From: Ulota crispa
Lineage: Eukaryota > Streptophyta > Bryopsida > Orthotrichales > Orthotrichaceae
Reading direction: 5' to 3'
Assembly: GCA_963920765.1 (NCBI GenBank)
Contig: OY987248.1
Coordinates: 19,626,539 to 19,690,538, forward strand
DNA length: 64,000 nt
In this document: positions 12,977-23,779 of the stretch, piece after piece
How the letters are laid out: each line of letters opens with the position of its first letter
How positions within the stretch are numbered: position 1 is the stretch's first letter
Translations under genes and position numbers: made by a program
The notes under the pieces: generated by a model
The model's input: only the letters and a program-made list of their open reading frames with translations
Told to the model about the DNA's origin: nothing
Database searches by the model: none

Positions 12977-13332
12977 GAGCATCTTCATCGCAAACGCAAA
13001 TCGTGACTGTCGCGAGAAGGGAGAATTTCTGAGCTCCACCACATCCATGCCAAAGTCTTTCTTGTGTTTCTGGGCATTGCTACAAGCTCCCGTCCACGCC
13101 ACTCTCTAAGTCTTTTGCGTTCACGTTACAACTCACAGGAGGACTCAAATATGTTGAGGCTCGTTCCAGCTCGTTTCCTTTCCCAGTGCTGGAGAGAAGA
13201 ATCATCGAAATAGAGTGAGTGCACTGTGGAAGAGCTCCCAAAAGGGCAAAGCTAGTTCGTGAAGTGGCTCACATGGTAGCTTTTGAATTCTCTGGTCGCG
13301 TTTGATGTTGCAGAAATGGGGTGGAGATGCCC
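12977..13332. mobile_element. PIF/Harbinger-like MITE, GC-richer
   Basis: Left end GAGCATCTTCATCGC, right end TGGAGATGCCC, flanked by TTA on both sides (12974-12976 and 13333-13335). At 356 bp it is much richer in G+C than the neighbouring DNA. The ends resemble the widespread GAGCATCTCC type. Confidence 0.75.
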
Positions 13333-13972
13333 TTACAATCATGTACCTTTCAGCAATAGCCTTCCAAAACCCATGACCTAAAGTTTTTCCTTTGTTGGCA
13401 CATACTTTAACTGGTTATAAGCTCTCAGCTAGAAAGGCTTTTAATTTAAGAAATAGGCTGGCTATTGGTAAATCTAAGCTTTGCCATCCACTAATTGTGG
13501 GAGTATCTCGCTCTTTATTGGATCATCGAATTATTTCCCCACTAAATTTAAGTTTAAATTAACTCTGGGACCCCCGAATGGATGACGTCATATTCCTCAA
13601 TCTTAATTTATATTCAACTCGTTTTTTAGGTTTGCAATTCACCCAAATGGCGGCCTATTGTGATAATAGAATGTTCGGGGACCCGGAAATTTTGGAAAGC
13701 TAAAACGGCCTGGCCAGTAAAGCTTGAAAATATTATTAGTTAGTATTGTCGTTGTTGCTTTTGTTGTGATTTTCCTTTTTCTTGGCAACTACCGGGAGAG
13801 TGTGAGATGGCATAATTAGTGTCCAGGTTGGAGGATTTTTCAAAAGGTAATGATGGTTTCGATCTATGAAGATTTCGAGTTTGTCAAACAGTAATTTGTT
13901 TTAAATTAGTGTGGCCCATAGTAAGTGCACTAAATACATGTCAATGAAGGTGCAGCAATCCACCGAGGGATA
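13333..13972. other. Gene-free stretch
   Basis: Mixed-composition DNA with no recognised gene or paired repeat. Confidence 0.4.
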
Positions 13973-14287
13973 AGGTAGCCACACCCAAAACCGTCAAACT
14001 AAGGGTTTTGAACATGATGACTAATGGTAAACATCTAACAAAATTATATGATCCTATTAGCAGCAGAAAAATAATAAGTTTGTACTTTCGAATGTATTAT
14101 TTGGATATTGTGAGAATAAATTATGAATTTTTAAAAAGCAAACTGCCATTGCATCCATAATCAACACTAGTGTTCCATATTCACATGTTATACATCCTTG
14201 TCATTACATCTACTTACTTCCACAGATTTTTCAAGATTTCAGAGGCAATGGTTATGGGTACAGTGATGGTTGTGGGTGTGGCTACCT
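13973..14287. mobile_element. TA-flanked AGGTAG MITE, copy 2
   Basis: A 315-bp element starting AGGTAGCCACACCCAAAACC and ending GGTTGTGGGTGTGGCTACCT, with TA on both sides. It is the best preserved of this group. Internal sequence is shared with 1499-1812 and 58698-58999. Confidence 0.85.
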
Positions 14288-14311
14288 TACTACTGGAAAT
14301 GGTGTTCCTAA

Positions 14312-14732
14312 GAGCATCCCCAATGCAGCCGTAATAGAATACTCCGTCATGTTGTCAAATCTGGTTTGATGGCGGGGCAAGAGGAGTGCAGGGGCATTTC
14401 TCAACTTGTCAACTCCCAATGCAAACACGTTATGGCACCCACTACACACAATTTTTTAATTGTTTATACCTTTTTAAGTGTTTATGTGAGGAGGTTCATG
14501 TCATAAACATCTGAAATTACGTCGGGTTAGAGAATAAGACACTCTAGAGTGGTATGCAAGACTCTCCAAAGAGTGCAAATATGCAAGGGGGGGGCTCTTG
14601 TGTGAGGAGCCCTGAAAAATGGAGTTGCAAGTAATTGTTGCATTGGAGCCTTGGATTTCACTCAAGCCTGGATTAAGTCTTTATATAGGCTTTTCCGTGC
14701 CTCTGTTATGACTAGATTGGGGATATATGCTC
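14312..14732. mobile_element. PIF/Harbinger-like MITE, group P, copy 3
   Basis: Left end GAGCATCCCCAATGCAGCC, right end TTGGGGATATATGCTC, flanked by TAA (14309-14311 and 14733-14735). At 421 bp it matches the tandem pair at 27491-28324, including the AGAGTCTTGCATACCACTCT region. Confidence 0.85.
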
Positions 14733-15273
14733 TAAGGTAGTCGGTTGTAAAAGCATTCAATCATTTTGAACCACCCATATAGATAGTAGAGAAATGGACA
14801 TGAGGTGGTTCTTAAATTGTCCTCTTACAACTAGTGAGTGCATGAAAGAAAAGGTGTTTTTAATTGCAAAAAGCCAAGCATTCTCTTTGCTTTCCCAAAT
14901 CTCTTCACAACTTACAAGCAGTGTTCTTTTTAGGGTTTGGCAAGAAAAGTCAAAGCCTGCGTGCCCTCTTGGAATTGGTGAGTTTTGCGAGGGACAAATC
15001 CACATTGGCTTAAATCTTGTCACGGACTTCAAAACTAGCCTCATGAGGCTCAATAAAAAACACTGCTTACAAGTGAACGGTTCTTGGAAGGCCTAGGATC
15101 ATAAATAGAGACTTATGACACATGCACTTTGAAAATTCATAAATAATTCAAAAATGCTTCAAAAAATATGAAACAACTTATGTTACATTCTGCATCTCTT
15201 TCTCTTTGTCTGAAAAATGAACTAAAAGTCCTCCCATGCACGGAAAACCATAAAAAGGGGAATGAGCCCTTAG

Positions 15274-16960
15274 AGCCCGTTTCCATGGGCTCACTGGAGC
15301 TCCAGTTTCCAGAGGGTATTGGACCCTGTCGGGAAGCTGCCTGGGGGCCTGGACCCTCCAGAGCTTTCCATGGGGAGATGGAAGGCCCAGCGTTTCATCA
15401 AAAAAGTTCCAAAGTTAATGTATTTCTTCAATCCAAAATTACCTGAGAATTACATAAAGCCTACTCATTGTATTATTTCCCAAATTGAGGCAGGAAAAAT
15501 GCTCGCTACAAAATTAATGAGAAAACTCAAACCCCTTCGGTCCCGAGGTTGTTGCAGAAGGAAAAATGCAACAATGTCACTTTTTGATATTTTATTCAAA
15601 ATTCAAAATAAAAATTCTGCTAAGAGTATTAACCATATAACACTGTAATACAGAACATACAACATTGTAATACAGAAGTAAAACAATGTGTAGAATTTTT
15701 CTTTTTGCCCATTTGACCACACAGATTAACCCTTTATAGACCACCAAACCATATTTTGGTTTACAAGAGTGGTATTTTGCCTATAGAGTAAGATTGCTCA
15801 ACAATTTGGAAATTGGTCTTGAAGAACGCTTGTGACCAAAAGAATTTTGCATCTAACCAAAAAAAACAATGGAATCGGGTATGTGAGTAGAAAAATAATG
15901 GTCTTCACACAACATGGCCTTAAACTACGTATATGTATTTGGTCAAAGAAGGAGCAAAGCAACAACATAATACATCAAACATCCAAGAAGAATGCCAAAT
16001 TTCAATTCTGCGGTCCAAAAAAGTTTCAAGTTGCTCAAGAAATACGCTTCTATTGTTTCTCTGTACAATAGTAGTATAATTGTAGTATTTGAAGATCTAT
16101 TCAAATGGTGGTATCAATTTATCTTCAAAAAAATTCATCCTACATTTAAGGTCAATTCTTGATTGTTTTCACCAATTGGATTTTCCATAGCATTTATCAA
16201 ATTTTTAGTAAAATTAATTTTGGGTAGTAAATAAAAAGGGGATTTAAACCCTTTTTGTTCACTTAACTACACCTTGTGATTGCTATTTTTATCCATTTTG
16301 TGTGAAACTAGTCTTATTGGAAAGGTGAGAAAGTCTCCTTTCTAGAAATATAAGGCTCTTTCTCAAGCAAAGCTTGTACAAAGCTATACGATCCAAAAGC
16401 ACATAAGCATGAAAAACTAGAGATTTTCCACCTACAATTCACTCAATCATTATAATATATCACCTCTAATGGTGGATCTTGTTGAAATCCTAATACTTTA
16501 CAATAAACAAGGTGTTCTTCCCATTTGTACAATTGGATTATTAAAATTGGATCCATATTTGAATCAATTACACATCCAAGTTTACTACCATGGTTCCTAG
16601 TAGATTTTGTGAAAATGTGTGTGGTCTTTAAAGGGTTAACCACCTAAAGTTCAAATTAAACTAATAACAAATAAAAATAATAAAAAAGAGCTCACATTGA
16701 GGAGTTGTAGACTTTTATCTTGGGTATAATGTAAATTAAATGTAACTAACATTGGTATGGTTTGTTAACCTACATGAATAAAATCCTAAAATTTCTGAAA
16801 AAGTAGGGGTCCAAGATAGGGTCCAGGCCCTCCAGCCTTGCAAAGCCACAAAAATAGGACCGAAGCCTAGACCCCAATCCTGGACCTCCAGCAAAGAGTA
16901 TGGTGCCATGGAAAAACATGGAGGGGTCCGGGATGCTGTCCAGTAGAGCCCATGGAAACT
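15274..16960. mobile_element. Probable Mutator-like element, itself interrupted
   Basis: Ends contain GTTTCCATGGGCTC and its reverse complement GAGCCCATGGAAAC. The exact 9-bp repeat AGCCCTTAG flanks the element (15265-15273 and 16961-16969), the length expected for Mutator-like elements; an 8-bp reading would suggest hAT. The arms are GC-rich (CCTGGACC/GGTCCAGG patches) and surround a 914-bp TTAA element at 15726-16639. No transposase was found. Confidence 0.7.
15726..16639. mobile_element. TTAA element, group F
   Basis: Begins TTAACCCTTTATAGACCACC and ends GTGGTCTTTAAAGGGTTAA, so the inverted ends run ~19 bp with few mismatches. At 914 bp it is close to the 900-940 bp of groups A, D, H and J but differs in internal sequence. 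It contains two short open frames (79 codons plus, 66 codons minus); neither shows recognisable transposase residues. Confidence 0.85.
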
Positions 16961-17151
16961 AGCCCTTAGATGGTTGGTTTTCGAGCCGACTACCTTATGC
17001 CAAAGAGGTTTTGAAAGTGCAACAACTGTCACAAATGCAAAGTACCCCTTACATCTGTTTTTGTAGAAGAGTCAAACAAGATCCTAAAATCAACCTTACA
17101 TTGTTTTGAGTATTTTGTTACTGAAAATATAAAAAATATAATTCTTGTGAA

Positions 17152-17361
17152 ATATCAAATAAACATCAAATAATCATCAAATAAACATCAAATAATCATC
17201 AAATAAACATCAAATATACATCAAATATATATCAAATATACATCAAATATACATCAAATATACATCAAATATACATCAAATATACATCAAATATACATCA
17301 AATATACATCAAACATACATCAAACATACATCAAATATACATTAAACATACATCAAATATA
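17152..17361 (+). repeat. 11-bp minisatellite (CATCAAATATA)n
   Basis: About 19 head-to-tail copies of an 11-bp unit. The first copies alternate between CATCAAATAAA and CATCAAATAAT, then CATCAAATATA dominates. It abuts the left arm of the foldback at 17362-17872. Spacers of constant unit sequence rule out a CRISPR array. Confidence 0.93.
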
Positions 17362-17872
17362 CTCCTATATTCTTTGAAATACCAAACGCATCCCTAGTTT
17401 TGTGTAAGAATATCAATTATACTCATAGTTTTGTGTAAGAACATTCATTATACCTTTAGTTATCTTTGATAATATCATAAATAACCCTAGTTTTTGTGTG
17501 CTTCTTTTTTGTAAATTTTGTAAATGCTAAGATGACAATGGAAATTACAAAAAAAAATGCAAATTGAATGCAAGTAAGAATTTGAAGGCATGCTCTTCAA
17601 GCTTCATATAGGGTTTTTGCATATAACTCTATTGTGGCCAAAGTCATTCCATCATCTGCATTGTAGATTATGTTGTCATCCCAGTATTTACAAAAATTTG
17701 CACTAAAGATGCACAAAAAAATTAGGAATATTTATGATATTCTCAAAAATAATTAGGGTTATAATTGATACTCTTACACAAAACCAAAGGTATAATCAAT
17801 ATTTCAAATAATACAGGGGTGATATTTCAAAATAACTGAGGAGCATTTTTTATTTTTTCCCTTTTGTTAATC
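17362..17872. repeat. Imperfect AT-rich foldback
   Basis: Left arm motifs GTTTTGTGTAAGAATATCAA and GATAATATCATAAATAACCC pair with ATTGATACTCTTACACAAAA and GGAATATTTATGATATTCTC in the right arm. The centre is unique AT-rich sequence. Similar in style to the foldbacks at 1927 and 7273 but not closely identical. Confidence 0.6.
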
Positions 17873-19053
17873 ATCTTCCCGATGGATGTTTACCCCTGTA
17901 GAGGTTAACAAAATTGATTCTTTTCACTAAATTTGCAAATTCAAGACTTTTAGAAATTGTTGGGTGAACTTACACATAAGAGCACACGCAAAAAGTAATT
18001 TCAAGTATGGGTATGTCCATAATATGACCACTATTCTTGGATAGCCACCTAGATGTTGAATAGTTGGTTACCTGCAAATAGAACATTTAGTAGTTTCAAG
18101 AACTTGTCCTAAGCTTACATACAATCACATATGTGTGGACATTGTGTCTCTTCTTGCCATAATTTATACTCTGCATTTGATCCTTCACCATAATCTCCCC
18201 AAATGCGGTTGAAATTGTGATGGCAACTTATGCAATATTTGTTATGATCAATGAAATTCCATGTTTTCAACTCCATTATTAACATCAAAAACATTTTATT
18301 TACCATTCAAAAAAATAAAACAAAATAAAAATCTCGTTGTACTATATGAATTCCTTCTTCTCTTGTAGAGACGTTCAGTTTTCACAGTCTAAAAGAAGAT
18401 GAGTTTTAAAGGGTGTATATCAACTTATCAAGAAATGCTATGGTGGCTATGGATGCCGTATATGCCTAAATTTGGACTATTCAAAATTAAGAAATAACAA
18501 TCAAAGAGTAGAACATGAGGAAATCTCTTGATGTTGTGCATATAATAAATATAAATTATGAGGTGATCTTTGCAAATCATGGAAAACTTTTATAAAATAT
18601 TGGGAAAATTGTATATAACATTGGGAGGTTTTAGCAAAACACAGGAAGATATGTGCAAAACATGTAGTGATTCATGTCCCTCAACATTGAGAAAAAAAAG
18701 AAAAAAAAACGCACACAAAACCCATAATTACTTAAAAGAATCCGAACCTTATCATAAATGGAATATGGCTTGAAGAAGCTAACATCAACTTTTTAAATAT
18801 TTCAAGGATAGCTACAACATAAACTATTTTAATGGGTTCAAATATGAAATCCAATCACTTATACAGAAAGTTGCTTTGGAGTTGAAACTTTTTTCACATT
18901 TTAAGATGATGAATGTTACCCTTACATGAAGTTGTATGGTCCTTTGAATGAAAATGAGCATTAGCGCATTTAATTTTGTCAACCATTGTATGAAGTAAGT
19001 TGTGTAACAAGAGGTCAAACATAATTGCCTCAAAAGCTCTCACATCGTCTTCC
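17873..19053. other. Gene-free stretch
   Basis: AT-rich sequence in which I see no gene, RNA or paired termini. A degenerate GAGGTTAA near 17911 may be the relic of another TTAA element, but no partner end was located. Confidence 0.4.
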
Positions 19054-19944
19054 TTAATCCCTAAAGGATCCGACAACAATTTTTTGCAGCATAGCAATAT
19101 TGAGTAGGCTAGTACTTAGCAATAATAAATATATTTTCACACAAAATTTAGGACATGTGTGCCTAAGGAGTAGTTTTCCAATATAACACTTTTCAAACCA
19201 TTTTGATTTTTTTTATGATAATGATAAAATATATACTTTTGTTTGCTTATTGAGCAGCACAGGTACATTTATTTACATTGCATCTAAAATCTTTGGATCT
19301 TGCTCAAAGGTTGAGGGATAAAGCTACTTGCTTATCAAACCTTGACCCAATTTCATTCCTTAAAGCAATTGTTTTTGCTTATTGCCCTTTACTTCAACTC
19401 AAGTGGAAGTGACCATGTGTTGATCAAGCTTGTCAAAGCTAAAAATTTTGCCCAATTGCCTTTTTATTTTTCCTTATCTCTAAATCTAAATAAATCTAAA
19501 CCTCCACTACTCACATTTTGAAAATATTTTTGTATGTGGAAGCTAAAAGTTGTTGAAAAAACAACTTTGTATGAGAATTTTCTTGAAGCTAATTTCTATA
19601 CTTAATTTTAAACAAGTTCTCCAATTGAAATGTTATGAAAAAAAGTAGGCACATGGCTAGTTCTATTAAAAATTTCAACCCAGAAAATCACAAGAAAAAA
19701 ACAAAATTGGCTAGTGCAAAAGTCTTCTCAAATTATAGCTGCCCAAATTTTGAATGCCCCCCCCCAAATCTCATTTCAAACCCTATAATCTCACAAACCA
19801 AATATCTTTCATAAAAAATCTACTACTGGATCCTAAGATAAAATGCACCAAATGTCATTTCTTATTTCTTTTTTTGCATTTGCTACCAAAAACGAGTCAA
19901 TCTAAATGTTTTTTGCCAGTAGTAAAAAAAACTATAGGGGTTAA
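19054..19944 (-). mobile_element. TTAA element, group H, copy 1
   Basis: Begins TTAATCCCTAAAGGATCCGA and ends AAAACTATAGGGGTTAA; 891 bp. It is the reverse-orientation relative of 30452-31362; shared blocks include GTAATAAATATATT-type sequence near one end and a run of C followed by AAAT near the other. No coding potential recognised. Confidence 0.8.
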
Positions 19945-20534
19945 CCCATTGCCAATGTTTTACAACTCCCCAAAACTCCCCATTACCCCCATTACCCCTA
20001 AGTAACTTGCCTTAAAATCTCATATGACATTACACCTTACTAGGTAACGTGTACAGGACAAGTTTTGTGTTGGAATAATTATCTTTGTGATTTTTGAGTG
20101 GCAACATTTCTTCTTGCCCCACATATACAACAAAATAATCAACATGGTCTTGTTTTGTAATAATTTATATTATGGGTTGTTTGTTTATCACAAGATATTT
20201 AAAATTTATTATTTACACCAAAAGTTTAGAACTTTCTATTACAAAACATTAGGTGTAAAGTATTGGATTTATATCCATCACAAAAAATTCAAAATTCAAG
20301 GAGGGGAGAGGGAGAGGAAGCGACATATATGGATAAGGAAGGTGAAAAGATATCTAAGAAGTCACCACTTGTGCAATTACAGGGCTAACAAGGCATATTA
20401 TCAATTATAAAACAACACACATACTGACATACAAACATATAAATACATGACTTACTCATACAAGTTATCAATCATACAGATTTCAACCATTTTTGTTGGA
20501 TTCTAATGTGACAAATTCCAACGTTTGTTTATTT

Positions 20535-20762
20535 TTCTAGATAAGTCTGCGTTTTAGACCTTCGCATCTTTTTAATGGGTAATTTTCCATAAAAAAGAGA
20601 CAACTTTTGTATAGTTTGTAATTCTTTGGAAAAGTCAGATTGTTTTTTATTTGTTTTTTTTCGAAGTTTCAAAATAATGGCTTTTTGTTTTTGAGTAAGT
20701 TTTTTGGTCGGCCAAACATTTTCTGAAATTTGACGACAAGTTTTAAATCTTGATGCAGGCAT
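20535..20762 (-). pseudogene. rps4 fragment of mitochondrial origin
   Basis: The minus-strand frame reads MPASRFKTCRQISENVW, later KKQSDFSKELQTIQKLSLFY and GKLPIKKM. This is the N-terminal segment of the plant mitochondrial small-subunit protein S4. Only ~76 codons are present of a protein normally about 190 residues or longer; similarity ends after TQTYLEK, so the S4 RNA-binding domain is absent. The wording is closer to the seedless-plant form than to the flowering-plant form (which has RKLSLFYGDLPI and RNRELTIIQRR). There is no transit peptide or evident promoter, so I regard it as a dead nuclear copy rather than a transferred gene. Confidence 0.85.
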
Positions 20763-20790
20763 ATGATGTTTCATTTGTTTTTTTAGCCAT

Positions 20791-20861
20791 TGCGTATAAC
20801 GGGAATCAAACCCATATCTCTTGCTTGGAAGGCAGATAATTTACCTTTAATCTATATCCGC
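20791..20861 (-). pseudogene. tRNA-Gly(UCC)-like mitochondrial relic
   Basis: The minus strand reads GCGGATATAG at the 5' end and TATACGCA at the 3' end; the T arm contains GGGTTTGATTCCC. The anticodon loop CTTCCAA gives UCC, glycine. The anticodon stem seems to have lost one base (CTGC against GCAAG) and the acceptor stem has one mismatch, so folding would be poor. It lies 28 bases before the rps4 fragment. Confidence 0.75.
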
Positions 20862-21813
20862 CTAATTTTTTTTTTAAATTTCTTCTCGCTTTTTTTTTTT
20901 TCAATCTCCATTTACATAGCAAATTAATATTAGGTTGATTATTGGTTCTTTACGAGAAAATTGTAGATTTCAAGGAGCATTGACTACAAGGGAGGAGTGT
21001 CAATTTGGACATTTTTTGTCATTTGGACGTGATGATCTGGACATTTTTTGTCACTACGGATGTTTTTTTTGTCATTTTGGACACATTTGGTCAATTTGGA
21101 CGTGTCAATCTGGAAACATTTTCTTGAAGCGCGCGGCAATAGAAACTTTTCCTTAATGGTCCCAATGAAAATAATTATGCTAATCTGAGCGCAGATCAGA
21201 GGTTGCCTAACAGCTAGGAAACCTCATGGCAAAAAATTTAATACTGTTTTAAAATAACATAACTTACATGGACGGATTGTCAAGTAAATTTCAAAATACA
21301 TCATTCACGTGCACAAGTTCTAGGATAATTAAGTTTCATTGGACAAAGTTTGAAGGTTAATCATTTTTCAGAAGCAAAAAAAAACACCTTTCAAGAGTTG
21401 AAAATTTAATTTTTTACAATCACTCAGGTTTATTTCTATAGAATTTTAAGACAACGTACCTGTCAAAACTAGCTTGATGGTATTATAATCAAATTTCAGA
21501 ACTCAATTTGAAACAATACCGTTTTCTAGGTGATCAACATCCTTTATACAAATTCATTTTGCTTGATAATCTGGCAATCTCATAGTCATATTGTACTGTA
21601 CACAAACTGTTAGAAAGTTGTTAGCAATGCAAATTTCTATGCAAGAGATTTAAAAAACATTTAACTTTGGTATTGTAATGTAATGGCTCACTCAAAGAAT
21701 ATAAAAAAGCACAAGATGAGTTCTTTGGTTATGTATGGATTGACAAGTATAAATAGAGCTACTCCAACAACTGGTTGATAGCAATAGTATTTGTAGACAT
21801 CTTCTCAATGCTT
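20862..21813. other. Gene-free stretch with GTCCAAATTGAC-type repeats
   Basis: Between ~20997 and 21130 short phrases such as GGACATTTTTTGTCA and TCAATTTGGACGTGTC recur irregularly. Reverse-complement versions (GACACGT, CCAAATTGAC) recur at ~35355-35475, so this is a dispersed repeat with internal sub-repeats. The remainder shows nothing recognisable. Confidence 0.45.
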
Positions 21814-22053
21814 TTAACCCTTAAAGGATCAAGGAGCCCTTTGTGGCCAATACAATATTTGGTATTTTCTTGTATTTGGAATGCATCCACACCTTTATTA
21901 CATTTGAGATCAACAAAGAAGTTAGAACATAAATCATTGCAGTTCTAGTGAGCTAGTCAAGATCCCAAATTAAATTTTTTTATTGGTAGCAAATGCCAAT
22001 TATACAACAGCATATATACTATGTAATACGTAAAGCGGTCCTTTAAGGGTTAA
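21814..22053 (+). mobile_element. TTAA element, group B, copy 3 (uninterrupted)
   Basis: A 240-bp copy beginning TTAACCCTTAAAGGATCAAG and ending CGGTCCTTTAAGGGTTAA. It serves as the reference that shows where the CACTA foldback and the Helitron entered the copies at 3447 and 53783. Confidence 0.9.
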
Positions 22054-22740
22054 ATCAATGGAAAAAACAGCATTCAAAAACTACAATTTACAGCAAGATA
22101 CATATTTTGAAGAATCTATAGTAATCTATAATAGAAAAATCGTTCTAGCTAAAATAAGGTAATCTTGAGTTTACAAGACAACACATCAAAGCATTGGATC
22201 GTAATCGATATATGGTAAGTTTAGAATTCTGGTCTAGTTCACTCTTTTATTAATTGATGTTTTCAAGGATTTATACAAAATGGATCATAGAACCAAGAAA
22301 TTTTGCAAACGCTACTTCTATGTAAGGGGATATTTTGTGTTTATCTATTAATGACCAACTGCTTGTTCCATGGATAATTTGGACAAGTCTAAAGTTTTCG
22401 AATTGAAATTATAGCTTTAGATCAATAACATTGCTCAATATTTCCAAATTATCCAAAAATGACAAAAAAAAAATTGTTTCCAAAATCTTGTCCCCGCAAC
22501 ATTCTAAATAATGCTGACCTTATATTTTGTATAACGTGTTCTTCGTTAAATTGGGAAAAAAATATTCCCAAAATGTATTTTTGGAATACCAAATTTTGCA
22601 TCTGCAAGTTTTTTTCTTATAAGATATTTCATCATTGATGTAAGGTCTTGAAGAAATCATCATAATATTCATTCCAAATCATCTATAAATTTTTGAAATT
22701 GAAAAATTCAAAAGTCTCAATATGTAAGCTTTTTTCCGAT
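22054..22740. other. AT-rich gene-free stretch
   Basis: No gene or paired repeat recognised. Confidence 0.4.
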
Positions 22741-23672
22741 TTAACCCCTAAAGCAATAAGCTCAATTTTTCACAATACCGCTCCAAAACTGCCATGTCTA
22801 GTACAAGTAGCAAATTTTAGAACAAAAAACTTTTTTTGACAAATGTAGCCATAAGATCTTGTATTGCACTAGTATCAAAAGACGTGGAAAAAAAATCCAT
22901 GAGTTTTCACCATGTAGATTGTTAGATATTTGAGTTTGAATTGACAAAAAGTCATTTTTGTCTCTGCAAAAATTTAGGCAGCTGCACTTCACGAGGTCAT
23001 ATTTGTATGAAAAACTTCCAAAATGATTGTAATTTTTTGGATTTGTTCTCCAAAGCAAGTTGGGTACACACTTAAAAAATTTCAAATCATTTGGAATTGT
23101 AAAACAAATGGAAAAAAAAATAGTAAGTAAAAAAAAGTAGAGAATGATTCCAACCACTAGTTTGTTAAGAACTTAATTATGGAAAAGAAAAATTCCAATC
23201 CCAATGGTTGTAATGTTGTAATAAATAGTCTACATCTTTTGGATTTGGTCTTTTTCTAAAATATTGAAAATTGAGTAAAATAAAGGACTTCAAAGTTTAT
23301 TTTAGAGTAGAGAATCCACAACTGCCTGCAAACTGAATCTCCTCATAACTTTCATCTCATTTATAAAAATGGAAAATTTCAAAGCTTCACAAGTATATAA
23401 AAATCTAAAGAACCAATTTCAAAAAACAAGATTCAAAAAATGTTATTTTCAAAAAAGTTTTTGGCTGCCCGCCAAGCAAAGAAATCTACATCTCATGCAA
23501 TAACTTTTGAACCATGAAGTCAAAAGTTATAGAAATTGTTGGGCCTTAAAGCTACTCTTTAGACACATCATGTGTGAAAATTTCAAAGAAAAGAAATGAA
23601 AACCCCATTGGTGATGAGCTGCCCAAAATTGCTATGTTGCCAAAAAAGGGTGCTTGGTGCTTTAGGGGTTAA
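22741..23672 (-). mobile_element. TTAA element, group J (932 bp)
   Basis: Begins TTAACCCCTAAAGCAATAAG and ends TTGGTGCTTTAGGGGTTAA. It is a distant relative of group D: the stretch around 23345-23470 (CTCATAACTTTCATCTCAT, then CTTCACAAGTATATAAAAAT) corresponds to the reverse complement of the left half of group D. No coding region recognised. Confidence 0.85.
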
Positions 23673-23779
23673 TGAATAATGCCTTTATTGTAGTTGCAAC
23701 AATACTAGTACAAAAAGTAATGTAAGAAACTAGAGCATTTTTATACACCTTGATATTTCTTCAAACTGATATCTAGTTT

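Larger units (their letters stand above)
14735..16995. mobile_element. TA-flanked AGGTAGTCGG element with nested insertions
   Basis: Left end AGGTAGTCGGTTGTAAAAGC, right end (reverse complement) AGGTAGTCGGCTCGAAAACC, with TA on both sides. Total 2261 bp, of which 15274-16960 plus one 9-bp duplication is a later insertion, leaving ~565 bp. The first six bases match the AGGTAG MITEs, suggesting the same enzyme family. Confidence 0.65.
20530..20861 (-). other. Nuclear insertion of mitochondrial DNA
   Basis: A ~330-bp tract that, read on the minus strand, carries a tRNA-Gly-like sequence followed after 28 bases by the beginning of mitochondrial rps4. Both ends stop abruptly in unrelated AT-rich DNA, poly-T on the tRNA side. 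Nothing else organellar surrounds it, so a nuclear copy is more likely than organelle sequence. Confidence 0.85.

Noticed and set aside
15832-16071. 79-codon frame in the group F element as transposase remnant
   Set aside because: No catalytic residues or recognisable piggyBac, hAT or other transposase motif could be seen.
17152-17361. CRISPR-like array
   Set aside because: Units are contiguous 11-mers without unique spacers, and the window is plant nuclear DNA.
20535-20762. Functional nuclear rps4 transferred from mitochondria
   Set aside because: Only the N-terminal part is present, without targeting sequence or the RNA-binding region.
20791-20861. Functional nuclear tRNA-Gly gene
   Set aside because: Organellar-type sequence with a damaged anticodon stem, physically linked to the rps4 fragment.
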